60,211 nt of DNA from the NCBI RefSeq assembly GCF_009697225.1, contig NZ_WIND01000022.1:1-60211 (forward strand), read 5' to 3'. The notes under the pieces are model-generated. The model worked only from the letters and a program-made list of their open reading frames with translations. It had not been told where the DNA came from and did not search any database. The first letter of the stretch is position 1. Every line of letters starts with the position of its first letter. The stretch comes from Halovulum marinum. Its GTDB lineage: Bacteria > Pseudomonadota > Alphaproteobacteria > Rhodobacterales > Rhodobacteraceae. Of this stretch, positions 1-7,746 are shown one piece after another. The translations under genes and the position numbers were made by a program.

Positions 1-45
1 GCGGGGGTCGGTCTTGCGGAAGGCCTGGTCGCCCCGTTCGCTCAT
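1..45 (-). CDS. 5' end of an unidentified gene downstream of potI (partial)
   Basis: Only the first 15 codons are inside the window (MSERGDQAFRKTDPR). The ATG has a strong ribosome binding site, GGAAGGAG, a few bases upstream. It lies in the same orientation as the pot genes, 94 bases after the potI stop, so it is probably the last or next gene of the polyamine operon. In related operons this place is often held by an aminotransferase, dehydrogenase or amidotransferase of putrescine breakdown, but fifteen residues are too few to assign a family. A large inverted repeat separates it from potI. Confidence 0.6.
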   Translation of the reverse strand, partial: MSERGDQAFRKTDPR

Positions 46-83
46 CGTCGTTCTCCTTCCAGTCTCGCGCCGCGCCGGCCGCA

Positions 84-138
84 GGCGCCGGGCGGGGGTG
101 GCGGGGCGGGCGGGTGGGCGCCACCCCCGCCCGGCGCC
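84..138. repeat. 20-bp perfect inverted repeat with G-rich loop between potI and the next gene
   Basis: Positions 84-103 and 119-138 are exact reverse complements, separated by 15 bases. On the transcribed (minus) strand this forms a very stable hairpin just after the potI stop. No T-run follows, so it looks more like an mRNA 3'-end stabiliser or attenuator than a classical terminator. On the plus strand positions 93-118 contain five consecutive runs of three or more G, which fits a G-quadruplex motif. Confidence 0.75.
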
Positions 139-139
139 G

Positions 140-934
140 TCAGTTGCGCCGGCGCATCGCCAGCCCGGCCAGCGCCACGCCCAGCGCCACCACCACCAGG
201 ATGATCGTCGCCAGCGCGTTGATGTCCGGGCTTACCCCCAGCCGCACCTTCGAGAAGATCACGATCGGCAGCGTCGAGGCGCCCGGGCCGGTGGCGAAGC
301 TCGCCACCACCAGATCGTCCAGCGACAGGGTGAAGGCCAGCAGCCAGCCGGCGATCAGCGCCGGGGCGATCAGCGGCAGGGTGACGTCGAAGAACACCCG
401 CACCGGCCCCGCGCCCAGATCGCGCGCGGCCTCCTCCAGGCTGTCGTCCATGTCGGCCAGCCGCGACTGCACCACCACCGCGACATAGGCCAGGCAGAAC
501 GTGGTGTGCGCGATCACGATGGTGACGATGCCGCGGCCCTGCGGCCAGCCCACCACCCGCTCCATGGTCACGAACAGCAGCAGCAGCGACAGCCCCAGCA
601 GCACCTCGGGCATCACCAGCGGCGCCGCGGCCATGCCGCGCAGGATCGGCTTGCCCCAGAACCGGCCGAAGCGCACCAGCACCAGCGCCGCCAGCGTGCC
701 CAGCGCCACCGCCAGGCTGGCGCTGGCCAGCGCCACCCGCAGGCTGACCCAGACCGCGTCGATGACCTGCTGGTCGCGCAGCAACTCGCCATACCAGCGG
801 GTCGAGAACCCGGCCCAGACCGTCACCAGCTTCGAGGCGTTGAAGCTGTAGACCACCAGGCTGACGATCGGCACCCACAGGAACACGAAGCCGGCGCCGG
901 CGCTCAGCCACAGGAACCAGGGGGTGCGCTTCAC
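140..934 (-). CDS. potI: putrescine ABC transporter permease PotI
   Basis: 264-residue inner-membrane permease of a polyamine ABC importer. It begins with KRTPWFLW followed by a first membrane segment and has about six hydrophobic segments. The EAA loop that contacts the ATPase is visible (EEAARDLGA, then VFFDVTLPLIAP). The GTG start at 934 is chosen because it overlaps the potH stop as GTGA, typical of translational coupling. A longer in-frame reading has no membrane-protein features at its N-terminus. It pairs with PotH to form the channel. The match to the PotI/PotC family is clear; substrate is inferred from the adjacent puuA and puuB. Confidence 0.9.
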   Translation of the reverse strand: MKRTPWFLWLSAGAGFVFLWVPIVSLVVYSFNASKLVTVWAGFSTRWYGELLRDQQVIDAVWVSLRVALASASLAVALGTLAALVLVRFGRFWGKPILRGMAAAPLVMPEVLLGLSLLLLFVTMERVVGWPQGRGIVTIVIAHTTFCLAYVAVVVQSRLADMDDSLEEAARDLGAGPVRVFFDVTLPLIAPALIAGWLLAFTLSLDDLVVASFATGPGASTLPIVIFSKVRLGVSPDINALATIILVVVALGVALAGLAMRRRN

Positions 935-1815
935 CGGGCCGGCTCCATCATCTTCTGCAGCCACAGGATCGGCAGCACGATCAGCAGCAGCATCGCCACC
1001 GCCACCGCGCTCGCCACCGTCCAGTCGCGGGCCGAGAAGAACTCGTTCCACAGCACCTGGCCGATCATCAGCGTGTCCGGGCCGCCCAGCAGCGCCGGGA
1101 TCACGAACTCGCCGATCGAGGGGATGAACACCAGCATCGCGCCGGCGACGACGCCGGGCAGCGACAGCGGCAGCGTCACCGTCAGGAAGGTAACCGCCGG
1201 ATGCGCGCCCAGGTCGGCCGAGGCCTCCAGCAGCGCGTCGTCAAGCTTCGACAGCACCGCGTAGAGCGGCAGGATCATGAACGGCAGATAGGTGTAGACG
1301 ATGCCGACGTAGACCGCGAAATCGGTCTGCCGCATCACCAGCGGCTCGCCGATCAGCCCCAGCCACAGCAGCAGCTGGTTGATCGGCCCGGTCGGATTCA
1401 TCAGCCCCACAAGCGCATAGACCCGCAGCAGGAACGAGGTCCAGAACGGCAGGATCACCAGGAACAGCAGCACCGTGCGCCACGGCTCGCGCGCCCGGGC
1501 GATGGCGTAGGCCATGGGATAGCCGATCAGCAGCGCCAGCACCGTCGAGACGAAGGCGAAGCGGATCGAGCTGAGATAGGCGTTGACGTAAAGGCTGTCC
1601 GACAGCAGGAACAGGAAGTTCTCCAGATCGCCGGTGAAGCGCCCGTCCGCCCAGATCGCGGTGTAGGGCGGCCGCGCCAGCGCCGGATCCGCCAGCGAGA
1701 TCCGCGCCACCTCGATGAACGGCAGCAGGAAGAACACCCCCAGCCACAGCATCGGGATCGCCACCACCAGCCAGCGGCGCCAGCTCATGCGCGGGCTGCC
1801 GGCGACGTGGCTCAT
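931..1815 (-). CDS. potH: putrescine ABC transporter permease PotH
   Basis: 294-residue inner-membrane permease, first of the two channel subunits. After a short cytoplasmic N-terminus comes a strong hydrophobic segment (VVAIPMLWLGVFFLLPF), then a periplasmic region and further membrane segments. The EAA motif reads LEASADLGAHPAVTFLTVTLP. Length and layout match PotH/PotB. The ATG at 1815 overlaps the potG stop by four bases (ATGA), and its own stop overlaps potI, so potG, potH and potI are translationally coupled. Substrate is inferred from the operon context of putrescine glutamylation and oxidation genes. Confidence 0.92.
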   Translation of the reverse strand: MSHVAGSPRMSWRRWLVVAIPMLWLGVFFLLPFIEVARISLADPALARPPYTAIWADGRFTGDLENFLFLLSDSLYVNAYLSSIRFAFVSTVLALLIGYPMAYAIARAREPWRTVLLFLVILPFWTSFLLRVYALVGLMNPTGPINQLLLWLGLIGEPLVMRQTDFAVYVGIVYTYLPFMILPLYAVLSKLDDALLEASADLGAHPAVTFLTVTLPLSLPGVVAGAMLVFIPSIGEFVIPALLGGPDTLMIGQVLWNEFFSARDWTVASAVAVAMLLLIVLPILWLQKMMEPAR

Positions 1816-2948
1816 GCGGTCAGCACCACGCCGGCGGCGGTCGAGAAGCCGACGTGCACCGGCTCGTCCCAGCTGATCGGCCGCGCCTCCAGCCCGTGGT
1901 TGGCCTTGCTCACCTTCAGCGTCCGCCCGCCCGGCAGGGCCAGCTTGTAGATCGTCACGTCGCCCATGTAGGCATAGTCGACCACCGTCGCCTGCAGCTG
2001 GTTGTCGGCGCCGGTCGGCTCGCGGGTCAGGCTCATCTTCTCGGGGCGCACGGCGACGGCGACGGACTGGTTGTGGCGCAGCCCCTTGAGCGGGCGGACC
2101 AGTACCGGCCCCTCCGGGGTGCGCACCCGCATCGCGTCCGGCGCGGCGGCGTCGACGGTGCCCTCGAAGATGTTCACCGTGCCGATGAAATCGGCGACGA
2201 AGCGGTTCGCCGGGCGCTCGTAGACCACCCGCGGCTCGTCGATCTGTCGGATCCGGCCGGCGTCCATCACCCCGATCCGCGTCGCCAGCGTCATCGCCTC
2301 TTCCTGGTCGTGGGTCACGACGATGAAGGTGATGCCCATCCGGTCCTGGATGTTCATCAGCTCGAACTGGGTCTCCTCGCGCAGCTTGCGGTCGAGCGCG
2401 CCCAGCGGCTCGTCCAGCAGCAGCAGCTTCGGCCGCTTGACCAGCGAGCGGGCCAGCGCCACCCGCTGGCGCTGGCCGCCCGACAGCTGGTGCGGCCGGC
2501 GCTTCTCCAGCCCGGACAGCTGCACCAGGCGCAGCATGTCGGCGGTGCGGTCCATCGCCTCGGCCCGGCGCATGCCCTCGCGGCGCAGGCCGTAGGCGAC
2601 GTTGGCCTCGACGGTCATGTGCGGGAACAGCGCATAGGACTGGAACATCATGTTCGTCGGCCGCACCTCGGGGGGCACGTTCGACAGGTCCTGGCCGTCG
2701 ATCTCGATCCGGCCCGAGGTCGGCGCCTCGAACCCCGCCAGCATCCGCAGCAGCGTGGACTTGCCGCAGCCCGAGCCGCCCAGCAGGCAGAAGATCTCGC
2801 CCTTCCAGATGTCGAGCGAGACATCGTCCACCGCCGGTATCTCGGCGAACCGCTTCGAGAGATCGCGAATGCGCACGAACGGCGCCTCGCTGGCGCCGCG
2901 CCAGGGCTTGCGTTCGCCGGCGGTGTTGTTCGGAAGGATCTGGGTCAT
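1812..2948 (-). CDS. potG: putrescine ABC transporter ATP-binding protein PotG
   Basis: 378-residue cytoplasmic ATPase powering the PotFGHI importer. Walker A is GGSGCGKST (about residues 57-65), the signature is LSGGQRQRVALARSL, Walker B is KLLLLDEPLGALD and the H-loop is VVTHDQEEAM. A C-terminal TOBE-type domain follows, as in PotA/PotG and MalK. The start is placed at 2948 (MTQILPNN), with GAAGG close upstream. An in-frame ATG at 2960 is possible, and a still longer reading crosses the palindrome after potF and is not credible. It is separated from potF by a 22-base palindrome, so it may be made in smaller amount than the binding protein. Confidence 0.9.
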   Translation of the reverse strand: MTQILPNNTAGERKPWRGASEAPFVRIRDLSKRFAEIPAVDDVSLDIWKGEIFCLLGGSGCGKSTLLRMLAGFEAPTSGRIEIDGQDLSNVPPEVRPTNMMFQSYALFPHMTVEANVAYGLRREGMRRAEAMDRTADMLRLVQLSGLEKRRPHQLSGGQRQRVALARSLVKRPKLLLLDEPLGALDRKLREETQFELMNIQDRMGITFIVVTHDQEEAMTLATRIGVMDAGRIRQIDEPRVVYERPANRFVADFIGTVNIFEGTVDAAAPDAMRVRTPEGPVLVRPLKGLRHNQSVAVAVRPEKMSLTREPTGADNQLQATVVDYAYMGDVTIYKLALPGGRTLKVSKANHGLEARPISWDEPVHVGFSTAAGVVLTA

Positions 2949-2970
2949 GGCCTTCGGCATCCTTGGGGCG

Positions 2971-2992
2971 CGGCCGGTCCGCGGACCGGCCG
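2971..2992. promoter_or_regulatory. 22-base perfect palindrome between potF and potG
   Basis: The sequence reads identically on both strands over 22 bases (CGGCCGGTCC, then GCGGACCGGCCG). In the operon mRNA it folds into a long GC stem just after the potF stop. There is no T-run. Hairpins after binding-protein genes are known in ABC operons to protect the upstream message and lower downstream expression; that role is inferred here. Confidence 0.65.
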
Positions 2993-3000
2993 CAAGGGGA

Positions 3001-4086
3001 TCACTGCCCGGTGGCGACGCGGGTCCACAGCCGGGTGACCACGCGGTCGGTGCGCGAGTCGTAGACCGGCGCCGTCCACAGCTTCTCGCGCACCTCGGCG
3101 GTCGGGAAGATGCCGGGGTCCGAGGTGATCTCCTCGTCGACCAGCTCCATCGACGCGGCGTTGGCGTTCGCATACCAGACGTAGTTGGTGATGTCGGCGG
3201 TGATCTGCGGGTCCATCACGAAGTTGATGAACCTGTGCGCCGCGTCGGGGTTCGGCGCGTCCACCGGGATCGCCATCATGTCGAACCAGACCAGCGCGCC
3301 CTCGGACGGGATGGTGTAGGCGATGTCGACGCCGTTCTCGGCCTCGACGGCGCGGGCCTGGGCCTGGAACACGTCGCCGGACCAGCCGACCGAGACGCAG
3401 ACGTCGCCGTTCGCCAGGTCGGTGATGTACTGCGACGAGTGGAAATAGCGGATGTACTCGCGCACGCCCTCGACCACCTCGGCGCCCTTTTCCAGGTCGG
3501 CCGGGTCGGTCGACGTCGGGTCCAGCCCGGCATAGGCCATCGCCGCCGGGATCACCTCGGTCGGCGCGTTCAGGACGGTGATGCCGCAGTCGGACAGCCT
3601 GGCGGCCACCTCGGGGTCGAACACCAGCGCCCAGCTGTCGGTCGGCGCGTCGGCGCCCAGCCGCTCCTCGACCATGCCGGCGTTGTAGCCGATGCCGGTG
3701 GTGCCCCACATGTAGATCACCGCGTGCTCGTTGCCGGCATCGTAGGCGGCGGCGCGCTCCATCAACTGCGGGTCCATGTTCTCCAGGTTCGGCAGCTTCG
3801 ACTTGTCCAGCGGCTGGTAGGCGCCGGCCGCGATCTGCCGCTGCAGGAAGTCCGAGGTCGGCACCACCACGTCATAGCCCGAGTTGCCGGCCAGCATCTT
3901 GGCCTCGAGCACCTCGTTCGAATCGTAGACGTCGTAGTTCACCTGGATGCCGGTCTCGGCCTCGAACTTCTCGATCGTGTCCTCGGCGATGTAGTCCGAC
4001 CAGTTGTAGACGTTCAGCACCTCCTGCGCGGCCAGCGGGCCGGCGGCCAGTAGGGTGGACAAGGTCAGCGCGATGCGCATCTTCAT
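3001..4086 (-). CDS. potF: periplasmic putrescine-binding protein PotF
   Basis: 361-residue extracellular solute-binding protein. A Sec signal peptide (MKMRIALTLSTLLAAGPLAAQ) leads into VLNVYNWSDYIAEDTI, the highly conserved opening of the PotD/PotF family. Later family motifs include YDVVVPTSDFLQRQ and IYMWGTTGIGYN. The aromatic residues and NWSDYI region form the diamine site in known homologues. It captures putrescine-type polyamines in the periplasm and delivers them to PotHI. A GGGAG ribosome site lies upstream of the ATG at 4086; an ATG two codons in is less well placed. It follows puuB by 28 bases. Confidence 0.93.
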   Translation of the reverse strand: MKMRIALTLSTLLAAGPLAAQEVLNVYNWSDYIAEDTIEKFEAETGIQVNYDVYDSNEVLEAKMLAGNSGYDVVVPTSDFLQRQIAAGAYQPLDKSKLPNLENMDPQLMERAAAYDAGNEHAVIYMWGTTGIGYNAGMVEERLGADAPTDSWALVFDPEVAARLSDCGITVLNAPTEVIPAAMAYAGLDPTSTDPADLEKGAEVVEGVREYIRYFHSSQYITDLANGDVCVSVGWSGDVFQAQARAVEAENGVDIAYTIPSEGALVWFDMMAIPVDAPNPDAAHRFINFVMDPQITADITNYVWYANANAASMELVDEEITSDPGIFPTAEVREKLWTAPVYDSRTDRVVTRLWTRVATGQ

Positions 4087-4114
4087 GGGCGGTCTCCCGT
4101 TCTCCCTGTTGCGG

Positions 4115-5407
4115 TCATATCCCCAGCCGGTCGCGCAGGCCGTACCACCAGCTGCCCGCGACCGAATAGGGAACTCGAAGCGCCTGCCCGCCCGGAAACG
4201 GGCTCCACGGCAGGTTCGCGAAGGTGTCGAAACGCGACAGATCGCCGGTGATCGCCTCGGCCAGGATGCGGCCGAACAGGTGGCTGCCGGTGACGCCGTG
4301 GCCCGAATAGCCGTGCGCGAAATAGCTGGCCGGGCCCAGCCGCCCGAGCTGCGGCACCCGGCTGAAGGTCAGCGCGAAGTTGCCCGACCAGGCATGGGTC
4401 AGCCGCACGCCCTTCAGCTGCGGAAAGACCTTTTCCAGGTTCGGCCGCAGCTTGCGCTCGATGTCGCGGGGGGTAGAGCCGCCGTAGACCGTGCCGCCGC
4501 CGAACAGCAGCGCGCCGTCGGCCGCCAGCCGGAAATAGTCCAGGATGTAGCGCAGGTCCTCGACGCACAGGTCGGTGGGCAGGATCTGCTTCGCCCGCGC
4601 GCCCAGCGGCTCGGTCGCGACGATCTGGGTCGAGGCCGCCAGCACCCGCGTCGCCAGCGCCGGCACCGTGCGGCCCAGGTAGGCGTTGCCGCACAGCACG
4701 AGCGTGCGCGCGGTGATCCGGCCGTGATCGGTCGTCACCACCGGCCGCGCGGCGGCGGTGTCCACCGCGCGCACCGGGCTGCGCTCGTGGATCACGCCGC
4801 CCAGACGCTCGATCGCCGCCGCCTCGCCCAGCGCCAGGTTCAGCGGGTGCAGATGGCCGCCCGACCGGTCGATCATGCCGCCGACATAGGCGTCGGTGCC
4901 GACATGGGCGCGGATCGCCTCGCGGTCCAGCAGCTCGTGGTCGTCCATGCCGTACTTGGACCACAGGTGCCGCTTGTCCTCAAGCGCGCGCATCTGCCGG
5001 TCGGTGCAGGCGGCGAACAGGTTGCCAGGCTTCAGGTCGCAGGCGATGCCGTAGCGCGCGACGCGCTCGCGGATGATCTGCCCGCCCTCGGTCACCAGCC
5101 CGCCGACGAAGGCCTGCACCCGCGGCCCGTAGAGCCGCCCGATCCTGTCGAGCGGCGCGTTGATCCCGTTCACCATCTGCCCGCCGTTGCGCCCCGAGGC
5201 GCCCCAGCCGACCCGCGCCGCCTCGACCAGGGTGACCTTGTGGCCGCGCTCGGCCAGCTCCAGCGCGCAGGACAGTCCGGTGTAGCCGGCGCCGACGACG
5301 CAGACATCGGCCTCGGCCTCGCCCTCGAGCCGGGGACGCTCGGGCGCAGGCGTGGCGGTCGCGGCGTAATAGGAGGCGGGATAGGCGCCGTCGGCCGGAA
5401 AGCTCAT
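4115..5407 (-). CDS. puuB: gamma-glutamylputrescine oxidoreductase (FAD) PuuB
   Basis: 430-residue flavoprotein of the DAO family. The N-terminal dinucleotide-binding fold reads VCVVGAGYTGLSCALELAERG (split here as VCVVGAGYTGLS and CALELAERG), followed by GWGASGRNGGQ, the glycine-rich segment typical of PuuB/OrdL enzymes. A C-terminal HGYSGHGVTGSHLFG completes the FAD site. It oxidises gamma-glutamylputrescine to gamma-glutamyl-aminobutyraldehyde with peroxide and ammonia release. Its ATG directly follows the puuA stop with no gap, so the two enzymes of consecutive steps are coupled. The family assignment is strong and the exact substrate follows from puuA and the pot genes. Confidence 0.88.
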   Translation of the reverse strand: MSFPADGAYPASYYAATATPAPERPRLEGEAEADVCVVGAGYTGLSCALELAERGHKVTLVEAARVGWGASGRNGGQMVNGINAPLDRIGRLYGPRVQAFVGGLVTEGGQIIRERVARYGIACDLKPGNLFAACTDRQMRALEDKRHLWSKYGMDDHELLDREAIRAHVGTDAYVGGMIDRSGGHLHPLNLALGEAAAIERLGGVIHERSPVRAVDTAAARPVVTTDHGRITARTLVLCGNAYLGRTVPALATRVLAASTQIVATEPLGARAKQILPTDLCVEDLRYILDYFRLAADGALLFGGGTVYGGSTPRDIERKLRPNLEKVFPQLKGVRLTHAWSGNFALTFSRVPQLGRLGPASYFAHGYSGHGVTGSHLFGRILAEAITGDLSRFDTFANLPWSPFPGGQALRVPYSVAGSWWYGLRDRLGI

Positions 5408-6745
5408 TCAGACGACCTCGAGATAGCTGTCGATCTCCAGCCGGGTCATCTGCGCCCGGAACCGGGCCAGCTCCTGCGCCTTGCAGTCGGCGAAGATGTC
5501 GACCAGCGGCTGCGGGAAGGCCCGCGCCGGCACGTCCGACTCGCGGAAGGCGGCAATCGCCTCGGCCCAGCTGGTCTCAAGCGACGGCCCGTCGCTGCCG
5601 GGGGCCGGCGGCTCCAGCTTGCGCTCGATGCCGTCCAGCGCCGCGGCCAGGATCGCCGCGATCACCAGGTAGGGGTTGGCGTCGGCGCCGGCCAGCCGGT
5701 GCTCGATGCGCCGCGCCACGCCCGGCCCGCCGGGCACGCGCAGCGACACGAACCGGTTCTCGTAGTCCCATTCCGCCCGGCACGGCGCGTGCGCCTCGGG
5801 GGTGATCCGGCGATAGGAGTTCAGGTGCGGCGCGAACACCAGCAGCATCGGCGCCATCGCGTCCAGGCAGCCGGCGACGGCGTGGCGCAGCAGCGCGCTG
5901 CCCTGGTCGGTGCCGTCGTCGAACACGTTGCGCCCGGCCTCGTCCACCAGGCTGATGTGCACGTGAAAGCCGTTGCCCGACGCCTCGGGATAGGGCTTGG
6001 CCATGAACGTCGCCGCCAGCCCGTGCTTGCGCGCGGTGCCGCGGATCAGGTGCTTCAGCAGCGCCGCGTCGTCGGCGGCGGCCAGCACGTCGTCGTGATG
6101 GTTCAGCGCGATCTCGAACTGTCCCGGGCTGGCCTCGGCGATGGCCGAGGCCAGGCTGATCCCGGCGGCCTCGGCGGCGCGGAAGATGTCCTCCAGCACC
6201 TGCTCGAAATTGTCGATGTCGGCGATCGCGTTGATCCCCTCGGCCATCACCCGGCGCCCGGTCCCGGGCGAGGCGGGGGGCGCCGGCCGGGCCTCCTCGG
6301 GATCAACGAAATGGAACTCGACCTCGGTGCCGACCACGGCGCGCAGGCCCATCCGCTCCGCCCGCGCGGCCACGGCGGCCAGCGCGTGGCGCACGTCCAG
6401 CGGGTTCGGCTCGCCGGTGTCGGTGAACGACCACAGCGGCAGCAGCGCCGCCGGGTGCGCCAGCCAGTCCACCATCAGCGGCATCCGGCCGGTGGGGCGG
6501 CACAGCCCGTCGCTGTCGCCGGCCATCAGGAACGGGCTGCCCTCGACGTCGCGGCCCCAGATGTCCAGCGCGGCGACGGTCAGCGGCATCCGCATCTGCC
6601 CGCGCCCGGCCTTGCCGGCGTCGGCCACCGGGATGCGCTTGCCGCGGAAGCAGCCGTTGATGTCGCACAGCACGACCTGCAGGCTCGCCAGTTCGGGGCG
6701 GGCGGCGATCCACTCGTTCAGGTTCAGGGTCCAGGGGTCGGTCAT
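5408..6745 (-). CDS. puuA: gamma-glutamylputrescine synthetase PuuA (glutamine synthetase family)
   Basis: 445-residue ATP-dependent ligase of the glutamine-synthetase fold. The N-terminal domain carries CDINGCFRGKRIP, a PuuA-type signature. The catalytic domain has EVEFHFVDPEE (metal ligands), QFEIALNHHDD and NGFHVHISLVD (ATP and ammonium/amine site), and a late segment FVSLRVPGGPGVARRIEHR. It joins glutamate to putrescine, the first step of the Puu pathway. The start MTDPW at 6745 is chosen because alignment with the family begins there; a longer reading adds 25 unrelated residues and no obvious ribosome site is present at either. It is the first gene of the operon and faces a divergent gene across 134 bases. 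Confidence 0.88.
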   Translation of the reverse strand: MTDPWTLNLNEWIAARPELASLQVVLCDINGCFRGKRIPVADAGKAGRGQMRMPLTVAALDIWGRDVEGSPFLMAGDSDGLCRPTGRMPLMVDWLAHPAALLPLWSFTDTGEPNPLDVRHALAAVAARAERMGLRAVVGTEVEFHFVDPEEARPAPPASPGTGRRVMAEGINAIADIDNFEQVLEDIFRAAEAAGISLASAIAEASPGQFEIALNHHDDVLAAADDAALLKHLIRGTARKHGLAATFMAKPYPEASGNGFHVHISLVDEAGRNVFDDGTDQGSALLRHAVAGCLDAMAPMLLVFAPHLNSYRRITPEAHAPCRAEWDYENRFVSLRVPGGPGVARRIEHRLAGADANPYLVIAAILAAALDGIERKLEPPAPGSDGPSLETSWAEAIAAFRESDVPARAFPQPLVDIFADCKAQELARFRAQMTRLEIDSYLEVV

Positions 6746-6879
6746 CGTTTCGGACGCTAGCAGCAAGTTTGCGCCGCACAAGCGGAATTGCGATGCCCGC
6801 GCACGGCAAGCGGATTGCACTGCGCCCCGGTTTCGGGCCAGTGTCGCGCCAGACCGAAACGACCGGGGAACAGCGCGGC
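6746..6879. promoter_or_regulatory. divergent puuA / SMP-30 intergenic region with repeated motifs
   Basis: This 134-base region must hold promoters for both directions. GTTTCGG occurs at 6747-6753 and 6830-6836, and its complement CCGAAAC at 6854-6860; the last two form an inverted repeat with 17 bases between. Two near-direct repeats CAAGCGGAATTGC and CAAGCGGATTGC begin near 6779 and 6808, one base different and about 30 bases apart, so on the same helix face. They are candidate operators. No convincing sigma-70 hexamers were identified. Confidence 0.4.
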
Positions 6880-7746
6880 ATGCAAGCCAGCCTCTTCAAG
6901 GAATTGACCTGTGCACTGGGCGAAGGCCCGCTGTGGGACGAGGACCGGCTCTGGTTCTTCGACATCACCGGGCACGGCGTCGGCGGCCCGCGTCTCTACT
7001 GCCTGTCCGAGGGCGGCAGCGTGACCGAGCACTGGGACGGCGAGCGCATGGCCTCGGCCGCCGCGCGCACCGCGAAGGGCGGGCTGCTGGTCGCGACCGA
7101 GACCGACCTGATGCATTTCGACCCCGCCGCCGGCATCGCCGAAAGCCTGTGCCCGCTCGAGGCCGACAACCCGATCACCCGCTCGAACGACGGCCGCGCC
7201 GACCCGCAGGGCGGGTTCTGGATCGGCACCATGGGCCGCAACGCCGAGGCCGGGGCCGGCGCGATCTACCGCTGGCACCGGGGCGAGCTGCGCGCGCTGC
7301 GCAAGGGCGTGACGATCCCCAACGCGATCTGCTTCGCCCCCGACGGCCGCGAGGCATATTTCGCCGACACCCGGCTGAAGACGATCTGGCGCTGGCGGCT
7401 GGACGCCGACGGCTGGCCGGTCGGCGCGCCGGCCGAGTTCCACGTGATGCAGGGCGAGGACAGCCCCGACGGCGCGGTGATCGACGAGACCGGCTCGATG
7501 TGGCTGGCGGTCTGGGGCGGCTGGCGCGTGCAGCGGATCAGCCCCGACGGCATCGCCCGCGAGCGGATCGAACTGCCGGTGTCGAACGTCACCTGCCCGG
7601 CGCTGACCCCGGACGGGCGGCTCTATGTGACCACCGCGCGCCAGGGGCTGCAGCCGTCCGAGCTGGACAAGCAGCCGCTGGCAGGCTCGGTGTTCCTGGC
7701 CGAGATCGGCCAGCGCGGCATTCCCGAACCGAGGGTGATGCTGTGA
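6880..7746 (+). CDS. SMP-30/gluconolactonase-family lactone hydrolase
   Basis: 288-residue six-bladed beta-propeller of the SMP-30/Gnl/LRE family. Diagnostic motifs are LGEGPLWDE near the N-terminus (metal-binding Glu), SNDGRADPQGGFWIGTMG in the middle (Asn ligand and substrate arginine), and DSPDGAVIDETG (metal Asp). These enzymes open sugar lactones such as gluconolactone or arabinonolactone in the cytoplasm. The ATG at 6880 is chosen because the conserved fold begins within a few residues and GGGGAA lies upstream; an in-frame upstream extension is low-complexity. Its stop overlaps the next start by one base, coupling it to glycerate kinase. The true substrate cannot be read from sequence. 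Confidence 0.85.
   Translation: MQASLFKELTCALGEGPLWDEDRLWFFDITGHGVGGPRLYCLSEGGSVTEHWDGERMASAAARTAKGGLLVATETDLMHFDPAAGIAESLCPLEADNPITRSNDGRADPQGGFWIGTMGRNAEAGAGAIYRWHRGELRALRKGVTIPNAICFAPDGREAYFADTRLKTIWRWRLDADGWPVGAPAEFHVMQGEDSPDGAVIDETGSMWLAVWGGWRVQRISPDGIARERIELPVSNVTCPALTPDGRLYVTTARQGLQPSELDKQPLAGSVFLAEIGQRGIPEPRVML

Noticed and set aside
4055-6760. 901-codon open frame antisense to puuB and puuA
   Set aside because: Its product is rich in Arg, His, Gln and Gly with no domain, and both real genes on the other strand have clear family motifs; such shadows are normal in GC-rich DNA.
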